From Acidimicrobiaceae bacterium UBA7830 (GTDB lineage Bacteria > Actinomycetota > Acidimicrobiia > Acidimicrobiales > Ilumatobacteraceae): DNA of 26,303 nt. Every line of letters begins with the position of its first letter. Position 1 is the stretch's first letter. Location: assembly GCA_002501485.1 (NCBI GenBank), contig DLTS01000048.1, positions 53,482 through 79,784 on the forward strand, in the 5' to 3' direction. Shown here piece after piece: positions 1 to 7,342 of the stretch. The position numbers and the translations under genes are program-made. The notes under the pieces were generated by a model. The model made no database searches. It was given only the letters and a program-made list of their open reading frames with translations, and was not told the origin of the DNA.

Positions 1-2
1 CA

Positions 3-452
3 ACTACGACTACAACCACCACGACAACCACCACGACAACCACCACGACAGCAACAACGACTTCCACGTTGCCTTCTAGCCAAAACTTGCCTTCTAACCA
101 AAACCCGAGGGGTACGGTTTACCTGAGTTGCCGAAAGGTGACGTCTGGAACCGTCGCCCTTTTCACCCGATATGAACTAGAAATCACAATGAAGATGACC
201 GATGCTGACGACGACGAGATCACTATGAATGTCGATGTGTTTCAATCCGGTGAATCCAGTGCGGCTTCGGTCATGGGAACCGTAAATATTACTCAGGCAA
301 CAGTTAGCGGTGCAGGGACTGCAATATTCACGTACGAAACAAAGGATCCGGCACCAATTTCGATTACCGCAGAGGCCGCTGACCCCTTTGGTGGGCAACT
401 CACCGAAAGCCTCTCCGCCGACCCATTGAATAGCTCTGAATGCCCAACTTAA
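3..452 (+). CDS. C-terminal part of a surface/secreted protein with Thr-rich linker (5' end outside window)
   Basis: The reading frame is open from the first bases of the window, so this is the 3' end of a longer gene. The visible part begins with about 16 consecutive threonines, then an A/T/S stretch, which looks like a flexible and possibly glycosylated linker of the kind that joins extracellular domains. The following ~120 residues are rich in Thr, Ser, Ala and alternating hydrophobic residues and contain two cysteines, one near the start (YLSC) and one at the very end (SECPT). This would suit a beta-sandwich module closed by a disulfide. A TTG at 69 could be called as a start, but the upstream frame is clearly coding-like, so I treat the gene as truncated by the window edge. 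I do not recognise the family. An extracellular location is inferred from composition only. Confidence 0.7.
   Translation, partial: TTTTTTTTTTTTTTTTATTTSTLPSSQNLPSNQNPRGTVYLSCRKVTSGTVALFTRYELEITMKMTDADDDEITMNVDVFQSGESSAASVMGTVNITQATVSGAGTAIFTYETKDPAPISITAEAADPFGGQLTESLSADPLNSSECPT
12..50 (+). repeat. 12-bp tandem repeat encoding the Thr linker
   Basis: Three perfect copies of ACAACCACCACG (12-23, 24-35, 36-47) plus the first three bases of a fourth. The repeat is in frame and each copy encodes TTTT, so copy-number changes would alter linker length without a frameshift. Confidence 0.85.
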
Positions 453-482
453 TACCAACTATCCGCTGGTAGCTTCTGCCGA

Positions 483-488
483 TAGCCT
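483..488 (+). promoter_or_regulatory. -10-like TAGCCT, leaderless start of the GT4 operon
   Basis: TAGCCT ends 7 nt before the GTG at 496, which would place the transcription start on or next to the start codon. No Shine-Dalgarno sequence is present. No clear -35 element is visible. Confidence 0.55.
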
Positions 489-495
489 TGCACGA

Positions 496-1791
496 GTGCC
501 GCAGGGTCTTGATCCGAACGGTCCCCTGCGGATCGCCTATCTCACCTACCGAGGAAAGCCCCATGTCGGTGGACAAGGCGTGTACACCCGCCATCTCACG
601 AAGGCTCTCCTCGATCTCGGACATGAGGTCGAAGTATTCGGTGGACAGCCCTACCCCGTGCTTGATGATCGCATCACCCTCACCAAACTGCCAAGCCTCG
701 ACCTCTTCAACGACCACTATCCCGGCCGCTTCCCCGCATTTTGGGAATTCAAAACGCGCGAAGATCTCCTTGAAGTAGGAGTCTTCTCGACCGGAGTGTT
801 CCCTGAACCACTTGCCTTCAGCGCCCGCGTACATCGCCATCTCGCGCCACGCGCCCAAGAGTTCGACCTTATTCATGACAACCAATGTCTCGGATGGGGA
901 ATCAAACGACTCGAAAAGATCATCCCCACCATTGTCACCCTGCACCACCCCATCACACGAGATCGAGCGCTCGAAATGACAGCGGCGCCAAACTTCTACA
1001 AACGATGGTCAATTGGCCGATGGTACTCATTTGTGAAAATGCAGGGAAAAGTTGCAAGCAAAATGCCGCGAGTGGTCGTGGTGAGTGAAAATTCAATCAA
1101 CGACATCCATGCTGACATGGGTGTTGCTCTGGACCGCATGCGACTGGTGCCAGTTGGTGTTGATCCTGAACTCTTCACCCCTCTCCCCCACGTCGAGCGG
1201 AAACCTGGGCGTCTTATCACCACCGCGTCTGCTGATGTGGCCCTGAAAGGCCTCGCATATCTCATCGAAGCGATGACAGTGTTACGCAAAGAAGGGCGAG
1301 AGATCTCGCTCACCATCATCGGTCGACCGAAACCCGGCAAAAGCATGGATCTCATCGATCGTTACAACCTTCATCCACACATTGAATTTGTCTCGGGTGT
1401 GAGCGACGAACGAATCGTCGAGCTGTACGCCGAGGCCGAACTTGCCGTCGTTCCCAGCCTTTACGAGGGTTTTAGCCTCCCTGCGATCGAAGCAATGTGC
1501 ACCGGCACCCCTCTCGTCGCTACCGATGGTGGCGCGCTCCCAGAGGTCACCGGTGCAGATGGTGAAACCGTTTTCCGATGCGCCGCGGGAGACGTGTCGT
1601 CACTCTCTCGCTCGATTCGGCACGCTCTCGACCAACCAGAAGCGCGTGCCGAAATTGGGGTTAATGGCCGACAACGGGTCACCGAACGGTGGTCGTGGCG
1701 GCACTGCGCCGAGCTGACCGTTGACCAATACCGAGAGGTGCTCGACATGCCTGACAACATTGCGAAACTCCAGCGGAACGGACGGCTCTAG
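496..1791 (+). CDS. Glycosyltransferase family 4 (GT-B fold)
   Basis: A 431-aa protein that should transfer a sugar from a nucleotide-sugar donor to an unknown acceptor in the cytoplasm. The N-terminal Rossmann domain starts LRIAYLTYRG with a glycine loop, HVGGQGVYT, typical of GT4 acceptor-side domains. The C-terminal donor domain carries the E-x7-E signature in EGFSLPAIE (Glu324 and Glu332), followed by GTPLVATDGGALPEV. Length is normal for GT4. The GTG start is chosen because the protein begins just before the first beta strand and a -10-like hexamer lies 7 nt upstream. It is the first gene of an operon: its stop is directly followed by the methyltransferase start, with no spacer, and that gene overlaps a toroid protein. 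The likely product is a methylated glycolipid or glycosylated metabolite, but the substrate cannot be read from the sequence. Confidence 0.88.
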   Translation: MPQGLDPNGPLRIAYLTYRGKPHVGGQGVYTRHLTKALLDLGHEVEVFGGQPYPVLDDRITLTKLPSLDLFNDHYPGRFPAFWEFKTREDLLEVGVFSTGVFPEPLAFSARVHRHLAPRAQEFDLIHDNQCLGWGIKRLEKIIPTIVTLHHPITRDRALEMTAAPNFYKRWSIGRWYSFVKMQGKVASKMPRVVVVSENSINDIHADMGVALDRMRLVPVGVDPELFTPLPHVERKPGRLITTASADVALKGLAYLIEAMTVLRKEGREISLTIIGRPKPGKSMDLIDRYNLHPHIEFVSGVSDERIVELYAEAELAVVPSLYEGFSLPAIEAMCTGTPLVATDGGALPEVTGADGETVFRCAAGDVSSLSRSIRHALDQPEARAEIGVNGRQRVTERWSWRHCAELTVDQYREVLDMPDNIAKLQRNGRL

Positions 1792-2514
1792 ATGCTAACG
1801 ATCAGATTCGATGAGCTTGGGCTGCGACCCGGAGATTGCGTCCTCGATGTAGGAGCCGGTTTCGGCCGTCATGTGTACGAATGCGCGCGTCGAGGTGCGA
1901 AATCTGTCGCTCTCGACTATGCCGAGGAAGAGGTGGTCCAAACCAGACACACATTGGGAGCAATGTTGGAAGCCGGCGAAATACCGCCTGAAGGATCACT
2001 CGGCGTATTGCGTGGCGACGCAACCGCACTCCCGTTTGATGGTGGCAGTTTCGACGTCGTCATTACCTCTGAAGTTCTCGAACACATCCAGGATGATCGA
2101 TCAGCTCTCTCAGAAATGGTTAGGGTCTTGCGGCCTGGTGGCCGGTTCGCAGCAACGGTTCCTGCCCAACTTCCTGAGACGATCAACTGGTGGCTTTCGG
2201 ATGAGTACCATGCTCCAAAAAGCCCCGGAGGGCACGTTCGCATTTACAGCGCTACCGAATTGAGAGCGAAACTGCGCTCAGCAGGTCTCGACGTCACCGG
2301 CGAGCATCGCGCCCATGCACTGCACTCGCCATATTGGTGGCTGAAATGTGCAGTGGGGGTCAAAAATGACGATCACCCTCTCGTGACGCGCTATCGCAAG
2401 CTGCTCGAACGTGAAATCACTCATCAACCCACCTCGCTCGCAGTTGCCGAAAAGTTGCTCGCTCCCGTGTTGGGCAAGAGCCGAATCGTGTACGGCACGA
2501 AGGTGGTCCCGTGA
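1792..2514 (+). CDS. Class I SAM-dependent methyltransferase
   Basis: A 240-aa cytoplasmic enzyme of the Methyltransf_11 type. Motif I is VLDVGAGFGRHVYECARRG (about residues 19-37), the acidic residue closing strand 2 is in ALDYAEE, and motif II/III regions are LRGDATALPFDGGSFDVV and VLEHI, followed by RVLRPGGRFAATVP. The C-terminal ~90 residues are less conserved and probably recognise the acceptor. The ATG immediately follows the stop codon of the GT4 gene and the end overlaps the next gene by 4 bp (GTGA), so translation is probably coupled across the operon. Substrate is unknown; the context suggests methylation of the product of the neighbouring glycosyltransferase. Confidence 0.87.
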   Translation: MLTIRFDELGLRPGDCVLDVGAGFGRHVYECARRGAKSVALDYAEEEVVQTRHTLGAMLEAGEIPPEGSLGVLRGDATALPFDGGSFDVVITSEVLEHIQDDRSALSEMVRVLRPGGRFAATVPAQLPETINWWLSDEYHAPKSPGGHVRIYSATELRAKLRSAGLDVTGEHRAHALHSPYWWLKCAVGVKNDDHPLVTRYRKLLEREITHQPTSLAVAEKLLAPVLGKSRIVYGTKVVP

Positions 2515-3587
2515 CGTCGCATAAGGGTCTAGTGCTTCCTCACCTTCCTGGCGTGATCACTGCCGACGAGGTGGCCGCATCTGCTGGTCATCTCGTGTCG
2601 CTCCAGCGTCCTTCAGGAATGATTCCCTGGTTTGCGAACGGTCATTGCGATCCATGGAACCACGTTGAATCAGCGATGGCGCTCGATATTTCGGGGCGTG
2701 CTGCTGAGGCTGAGCTCGCCTACGACTGGCTCGCACACGTGCAACGCCCCGACGGTGCCTGGCATAACTATTACATCGTTGATCATGATGGTGATCGCTC
2801 AATTTCAGAGCGCAAACTCGACACCAACGTGTGTGCCTATGTCGCAACCGGTGTCTTGCATCACGTGTTGTGCGCTCCAAGTGATCAAGAGCGTGATCGG
2901 CGGGCTCAACAGCGATGGCCGATGGTCAACGCTGCGCTGTCGTGGGTGCTTGCCCAACGACGGAGCGATGGTCTTGTGCTGTGGGCAGTTGAAGAAGATG
3001 ACTGCCCATGGGATTACGCACTTCTCACGGGCACGTCGAGTATCCAGCATGCCCTTCGATGCGGGGCAGTACTTGCCAACTTTTGCGGCGAAGATGCGGG
3101 TGAATGGTTGCAGGTAGCAGACCACATGTGCGATGCCATCAATGCCCGACCCGACTCTTTCGAAGATAAGTCACGTTGGGCGATGGACTGGTACTACCCA
3201 GTGCTCACCGGGGCTCTCACAGAATCTGCAGCGGCTGCGCGACTTGCATCGGGATGGGACACGTTCATCATGGACGGACTCGGCACTCGCTGTGTGAGCG
3301 ATGAACCCTGGGTGACGGCCTCAGAAACCGCCGAGACCGCTCTTGCATTCGCTGCAATTGGAGATGTTGATACTGCCTCTCAACTTCTCACATGGACTCA
3401 AGATCACCGCAGAGATGATGGTTCATACTGGACTGGCCTCGTGCACCCCGAGCGCATCGTATTTCCCGATGGCGAGCACACGTCGTATACCGCAGCGGCT
3501 GTTGTACTCGCAGCCGACAGCATCTGCCAATCATCACCTGCGAGCTCTTTGTTCAGATTTGACTTTGCGGACCCGTTCAATATCTGA
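2511..3587 (+). CDS. Alpha/alpha-toroid protein, prenyltransferase/terpene-cyclase-like
   Basis: A 358-aa protein with four spaced QxxDGxW-like segments: QRPSGMIPW (32-40), QRPDGAWHN (78-86), QRRSDGLVLW (149-158) and HRRDDGSYW (299-307). Such QW-type motifs are characteristic of the squalene cyclase/protein prenyltransferase alpha-alpha barrel fold, and proteins like this are often annotated simply as 'prenyltransferase'. It lacks an evident DXDD cyclase motif, so catalysis as a terpene cyclase is doubtful; a glycan-acting six-hairpin protein is an alternative. Many Trp, Asp and His residues (DPWNHVE, CPWDYA, DEPWVTASETAE) suggest a deep polar cavity. GTG start overlaps the methyltransferase stop by 4 bp. 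With the two upstream genes it forms a glycosyl/methyl-transfer operon of unknown product. Confidence 0.68.
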   Translation: MTSHKGLVLPHLPGVITADEVAASAGHLVSLQRPSGMIPWFANGHCDPWNHVESAMALDISGRAAEAELAYDWLAHVQRPDGAWHNYYIVDHDGDRSISERKLDTNVCAYVATGVLHHVLCAPSDQERDRRAQQRWPMVNAALSWVLAQRRSDGLVLWAVEEDDCPWDYALLTGTSSIQHALRCGAVLANFCGEDAGEWLQVADHMCDAINARPDSFEDKSRWAMDWYYPVLTGALTESAAAARLASGWDTFIMDGLGTRCVSDEPWVTASETAETALAFAAIGDVDTASQLLTWTQDHRRDDGSYWTGLVHPERIVFPDGEHTSYTAAAVVLAADSICQSSPASSLFRFDFADPFNI

Positions 3588-3616
3588 GCGTCCCGAGCCA
3601 AACCGGGCCATCGCCG

Positions 3617-3622
3617 TACACT
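3617..3622 (+). promoter_or_regulatory. -10-like TACACT, leaderless start of plsC-like gene
   Basis: TACACT ends 6 nt before the GTG at 3629, with no Shine-Dalgarno sequence in the 41-bp gap after the toroid gene. Confidence 0.5.
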
Positions 3623-3628
3623 CGTCTC

Positions 3629-4390
3629 GTGGCACGCGCACTTGACTCCACTTTTGCTCGAACTGTTATTTCGGTCTACGCCTGGATTTCCTTTGCTGTT
3701 CTTCTTGTTGGGCTTGTTCCTATCGTGGGCATCATTCGATTGGTGACGATGCCATTTGATCGTGGCGCGTACTGGGCTGGGTACACCTTTCGATCAGTCG
3801 CCCGTATGCACAGCCGTCTCAACCCACTATGGACCTTCACCGTTCAAGGCACTTTCCCCAAGAACCCGCGCCTTCCTTATGTAGTGGTGTCAAATCACGA
3901 GAGTTTTGTCGACATGCTCGCAATTTCGCAGATCCCCATTGAAATGAAATGGGTTGCGAAAAGTACGTTCTTCAATCTTCCTCTTGTCGGTTTCCTTCTC
4001 ATGCTGTCCCGTGATATCAAACTCGTTCGTGGAGCCGAAGGCGCTGGTGCTCGTGTCTACACCGAAGCAGCAGAACGTCTTTCGACCCGGTCATCGGTGA
4101 TGCTGTTTCCTGAGGGAACAAGAAGCGCTACCGGTGAACTTGGAGGGTTCAAAGATGGCGCATTCAAGATCGCAATTGAAGCTCAAGCGCCGATTGTTCC
4201 GTTAGTGGTGCACGGAACTCGAGATGCGCTCATCAAACACGACTGGCGATTCGGGCGTTGCAACGCAACAGTGCGGATCCTCGACCCAATTCCAACGGCA
4301 GGGATGTCGCTAGACGATGTTGCTGAACTGCGCGAACAGGTCCGCGACCTCATCGCAGAAACTAAAGCCGAACTCGCATCTGCCGCCTGA
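3629..4390 (+). CDS. 1-acyl-sn-glycerol-3-phosphate acyltransferase (PlsC family)
   Basis: A 253-aa membrane-associated acyltransferase that would make phosphatidic acid or acylate a related lipid at the cytoplasmic face. The N-terminus has one or two hydrophobic helices (ISVYAWISFAVLLVGLVPIVG). The catalytic HX4D motif is NHESFVD (His90, Asp95) and the phosphate-binding block is FPEGTRS (160-166). The GTG start is preferred because the first transmembrane segment follows directly and a -10-like hexamer lies 6 nt upstream. It sits 41 bp after the GT4/methyltransferase/toroid operon on the same strand, which hints at a lipid product for that operon, though a separate promoter is likely. Confidence 0.9.
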   Translation: MARALDSTFARTVISVYAWISFAVLLVGLVPIVGIIRLVTMPFDRGAYWAGYTFRSVARMHSRLNPLWTFTVQGTFPKNPRLPYVVVSNHESFVDMLAISQIPIEMKWVAKSTFFNLPLVGFLLMLSRDIKLVRGAEGAGARVYTEAAERLSTRSSVMLFPEGTRSATGELGGFKDGAFKIAIEAQAPIVPLVVHGTRDALIKHDWRFGRCNATVRILDPIPTAGMSLDDVAELREQVRDLIAETKAELASAA

Positions 4391-4467
4391 GCCATGTTTC
4401 AGACCCCGATACACGCGCTCGCCTACATGGCTGAGGTCGAGTCGTCGAACCGCTTATTGGTGGGACC

Positions 4468-4560
4468 ATGTTTGCGGTGAGCCCCCAGCTGCTCGGCCTT
4501 GTCGGGGCAGCAATCACGATCGTGGCTGCCGTTACGTTTGTTGTCCTCGAGGACCACTAG
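4468..4560 (+). CDS. Possible 30-aa single-pass membrane microprotein
   Basis: A short ATG ORF whose product consists almost entirely of one hydrophobic helix, LLGLVGAAITIVAAVTFVVL (residues 8-27), followed by the polar tail EDH. It fills an otherwise empty 176-bp gap between plsC and the convergent methyltransferase and stops 6 bp before the latter, which is the same dense packing seen elsewhere. The sequence before the ATG holds GGTGGGA very close to the start and TATTGG 7 nt upstream, both imperfect as signals. I do not recognise a family. Chance is not excluded at this length. Confidence 0.4.
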   Translation: MFAVSPQLLGLVGAAITIVAAVTFVVLEDH

Positions 4561-4566
4561 GGACCC

Positions 4567-5202
4567 TTACTGGCGGCGTAACAGTCGTAACGACCCTGTT
4601 GCGCCGATCTCTACGAACGCTCCAGAGTTGAGTGCAGGGCGGTAAATCTCGTCGTGTGGGGCTTGGCCACCATCAACTGGGTCAGCGAACACATCATGAA
4701 TGGCGAGCACCCCGCCTTGGGCTACGTGATGCGCCCACGACAGATAGTCGGCTGCAGCGTGCTCGGCGCCGTGCCCTCCGTCGATGAACAACATTGCGAT
4801 CTCTTTATCCCACAGCGTTGCGACCCGGGGTGACGCGCCAACAACTGCGATCACGGTGTCTTCTAATTCGGCATCCCATAGCGCTCGCCTCAGAAATGGC
4901 AACGTATCCATCTTGTTGATTCGCTGATCCATAACTTCGGGGTCGTGGTGCTCCCAGCCCTCTTGGGTTTCTTCGGAACCTCGATGATGGTCAACCGTCA
5001 CGACCACACGACCAGCGCCTTGGGCAGCTGCGCCAAGCCAGATAGTCGAGCGGCCGCAATACGAACCGATTTCAACAATTGGGCCTTCAACAGGTGATCT
5101 ACAGATGTCGACCGCTGCGCGAAAAAGAGCTTCCCCTTCATCATCGGGCATGAATCCCTTTGTTTCAGCCAACACTCGCCTCTTCGCGTCATCTAATTGC
5201 AC
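4567..5202 (-). CDS. SAM-dependent O-methyltransferase-like protein (Methyltransf_24 / CmcI-like)
   Basis: A 211-aa protein whose SAM-binding motif is VEIGSYCGRSTIWLG (43-57). A later block LFIDGGHGAEHAAADYLSWA (138-157) and GGVLAIHDVFADPV (163-176) match the 'DG.H ... HD' pattern of class I methyltransferases that use a divalent metal, such as CmcI/TylF-like and Methyltransf_24 proteins. The likely reaction is methyl transfer to a small cytoplasmic substrate or a glycan hydroxyl. GTG start is supported by a -10-like TAGCCT 6 nt upstream. It diverges from the tesB gene with 32 bp between start codons and is convergent with the preceding microprotein/plsC region. Substrate unknown. Confidence 0.75.
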   Translation of the reverse strand: MQLDDAKRRVLAETKGFMPDDEGEALFRAAVDICRSPVEGPIVEIGSYCGRSTIWLGAAAQGAGRVVVTVDHHRGSEETQEGWEHHDPEVMDQRINKMDTLPFLRRALWDAELEDTVIAVVGASPRVATLWDKEIAMLFIDGGHGAEHAAADYLSWAHHVAQGGVLAIHDVFADPVDGGQAPHDEIYRPALNSGAFVEIGATGSLRLLRRQ

Positions 5203-5208
5203 GGAAGC

Positions 5209-5214
5209 AGGCTA
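5209..5214 (-). promoter_or_regulatory. -10-like TAGCCT, leaderless start of the methyltransferase
   Basis: On the minus strand TAGCCT ends 6 nt before the GTG whose first base is at 5202. The hexamer is identical to the one before the GT4 gene at 496. Confidence 0.5.
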
Positions 5215-5234
5215 TGTGATGGAAGAATGGAGAT

Positions 5235-6086
5235 GTGCAAGAAGCACTCGACGATCTCATTTCTCTACTCGACCTCGAACCCATCGAGGTCAACCTGTTT
5301 CGCGGTCTGTCGCCTGACGAGGATCGACAACGAGTCTTTGGCGGACAGGTAGCCGGCCAGGCTCTCGTTGCAGCCGCGCGAACGATTGAAGAACCTGGGC
5401 GACTCGTGCATTCACTTCATGCCTACTTCCTGCGCCCAGGAGACCCAAAAGTGCCCATCTTGTACGAGGTTGACCGAATCCGTGACGGCAAAAGTTTCTC
5501 AACTCGTCGTGTCGTGGCAGTTCAACATGGTCGAGCAATTTTTAACCTTCAGGCCAGTTTCCACGATCATGAACCGGGGCTTGATCACCAGAACGCCGCC
5601 CCTCTTGATGTGCCGGCGCCGGAGACTTTGCCGAACTTCCAGGAGCGTATGGCGCCGTACAAAGACAAGATCGGCCCGATGTATGACACACCGCGTCCCA
5701 TTGATGTGCGCTATGTGGACGGTGATCCGATGTCTCGGGGTAGCCAACCTACGAATGGGCAAAAGGTGTGGATGCGAGCTAGCGGCAGTTTGCCCTCAGA
5801 CCCGACACTGCATGCGTGCATCGTCACCTATGCAAGCGATATGACATTGCTTGACACGACATTGCTTCCACATGGCCGCAACTGGTTTGACGGCGTTCAG
5901 ATGGCGTCCCTCGATCATGCGATGTGGTTTCACCGGCCATTCCGAGCTGATGATTGGTTGTTGTACGAACAGCACGCAATTTCATCGTCGAGAGCGCGAG
6001 GGCTTGCTGCTGGCTCGATCTATAACGCGGACGGTCACCTCGCCATCAACGTTGTTCAAGAAGGCCTCATCAGACTCGAACGATGA
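5235..6086 (+). CDS. tesB: Acyl-CoA thioesterase II
   Basis: A 283-aa double-hotdog thioesterase that hydrolyses acyl-CoA to free fatty acid and CoA. N-terminal hotdog: VFGGQVAGQALVAAARTI (34-51) and HSLHAYFLRPGDPKVPI; C-terminal hotdog: SLDHAMWFHRPF (225-236), SSSRARGLAAGSIY and NVVQEGLIR. Asp227, Ser251/252 and Gln275 fall where the Asp, Thr/Ser and Gln active-site residues of E. coli TesB are expected. Length matches the family (about 285). GTG start at 5235 has purine-rich GGAAG (5221-5225) and GGAG (5229-5232) upstream, so this gene may have a short leader, unlike most neighbours. It overlaps the following sugar dehydrogenase by 4 bp (ATGA). Confidence 0.93.
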   Translation: MQEALDDLISLLDLEPIEVNLFRGLSPDEDRQRVFGGQVAGQALVAAARTIEEPGRLVHSLHAYFLRPGDPKVPILYEVDRIRDGKSFSTRRVVAVQHGRAIFNLQASFHDHEPGLDHQNAAPLDVPAPETLPNFQERMAPYKDKIGPMYDTPRPIDVRYVDGDPMSRGSQPTNGQKVWMRASGSLPSDPTLHACIVTYASDMTLLDTTLLPHGRNWFDGVQMASLDHAMWFHRPFRADDWLLYEQHAISSSRARGLAAGSIYNADGHLAINVVQEGLIRLER

Positions 6087-7342
6087 TCGTTCGAGTCGTC
6101 ACGACGTTTGTCCTTGCTGCCGCCGTTGGTGCATGCGGGTCGTCGGTTGGAACGTCAGCGCCAAACCCGACTATCTCGGGAGTTGTCGCCACGTCCGACA
6201 TCACGTCTCTGCCGCCGCAGCCGGAAACAACCACAACTACCGTTGCAACCGATGATGGAGAGGTCACCCGCACGGCTGCTCCCTCTTCGGTACCTCCAGC
6301 GGTCAGATTCGCCACCATTCATTCACTCGCCCCATTGAGTGACACCGTTGCTGATCACCGCAGCCAACGCCTGCTTGCCGTCACGCAGGGTGGAACGATC
6401 CACGATCTCGGCCACGACGAGATGCCAAAGGTTCTCGATATCACTCACCTCACTCGTCAAAACGGTGAGCAGGGTTTGCTCGGAGCAGTGCTCTCTACAG
6501 ATGGTGAAATGATTTATCTCAATTTCACCTCGACCGAAGAACAACAAGCCGGTGACACAGTTATCGCTGCGGTGCCTCGAGCGCCTGATGGCTCGTTTCC
6601 CTCCGATGACCTCATCACCATCATGACGATTGCTCAGCCATATGGAAACCACAATGGGGGCGACCTTGAGATCCTCGATGACGGCAGCCTGCTCGTAGCC
6701 GTGGGCGATGGAGGTTCTGGAGGCGATCCGGAGCGGCATGCCCACGTACTCGATGACCCTCTCGGAAAACTCCTGAGAATTCAACCGCTTTCAGATGGTG
6801 GCTATCGAATCCCGGTGGATAACCCCTACTTCGATAGCGCCCTTGGTGAGGTGTGGTCAAGTGGTCTCCGGAATCCTTGGCGTATCGACATTGACCCACT
6901 CACCGCTGATCTTTGGATCGCAGATGTCGGTCAAAGTGAGCATGAAGAAATCAATCGTGTCACTGCAGGTGCCAACCTTCTAGGCGGACGCGGAATCGAC
7001 TTCGGTTGGAGTTCATTTGAGGGTTACGCCCCCTTTAACGATGATGTGGCTCCTGATGAGCGTTCTATTGTGGCCGAACCGGTCTACACCTACCCTCACG
7101 TCGATGGGGCATGTTCGGTCACTGGCGGGGTCGTCTATCGGGGAGATCTCATCGAAGATCTTTGGGGCTGGTACGTCTTCGGAGACTTTTGCACCGGCGT
7201 CATCAGTGCGTACAACTATGTCTCGGAATCAACTGTTGAACTTGGAGTCGTCGCCATGCCGACTTCAATTGAGCGAGACCATCGTGGAGAGATCGTTGTG
7301 GCAACCGCAACCGGCGATGTCGTCAGCGTCGTGCGCCCATGA
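6083..7342 (+). CDS. Lipoprotein PQQ-dependent sugar dehydrogenase-like (GSDH beta-propeller)
   Basis: A 419-aa secreted protein with a lipoprotein signal peptide: hydrophobic residues 5-15 then the lipobox VGAC with Cys18, followed by a Ser/Thr/Pro-rich tether to about residue 70. The rest is a six-bladed beta propeller of the glucose/sorbosone dehydrogenase (YliI/HHIP-like) family: QNGEQGLLGAVLS, GNHNGGDLEIL, AVGDGGSGGDP, GKLLRI, SSGLRNPWRIDID and IADVGQSEHEEINRV, ending with GWYVFGDFCTGVI. The family oxidises aldose sugars using PQQ; cofactor use here is inferred. The ATG overlaps the tesB stop, so the two are probably co-translated although their functions do not obviously join. Its 3' end overlaps mreB on the other strand by 20 bp. 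Confidence 0.85.
   Translation: MIVRVVTTFVLAAAVGACGSSVGTSAPNPTISGVVATSDITSLPPQPETTTTTVATDDGEVTRTAAPSSVPPAVRFATIHSLAPLSDTVADHRSQRLLAVTQGGTIHDLGHDEMPKVLDITHLTRQNGEQGLLGAVLSTDGEMIYLNFTSTEEQQAGDTVIAAVPRAPDGSFPSDDLITIMTIAQPYGNHNGGDLEILDDGSLLVAVGDGGSGGDPERHAHVLDDPLGKLLRIQPLSDGGYRIPVDNPYFDSALGEVWSSGLRNPWRIDIDPLTADLWIADVGQSEHEEINRVTAGANLLGGRGIDFGWSSFEGYAPFNDDVAPDERSIVAEPVYTYPHVDGACSVTGGVVYRGDLIEDLWGWYVFGDFCTGVISAYNYVSESTVELGVVAMPTSIERDHRGEIVVATATGDVVSVVRP

Noticed and set aside
400..948. 182-aa minus-strand ORF
   Set aside because: Antisense to the glycosyltransferase and the end of the surface protein; no recognisable features.
3588..3628. CCCG/CGGG hairpin as terminator of the GT4 operon
   Set aside because: Only 4 bp of stem and no T-run.
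4394..4480. 28-aa ORF beginning just after plsC
   Set aside because: No hydrophobic or other protein-like pattern, no start signals, and it overlaps the better candidate at 4468.
6323..6784. 153-aa minus-strand ORF
   Set aside because: Antisense to the beta-propeller domain of the sugar dehydrogenase.
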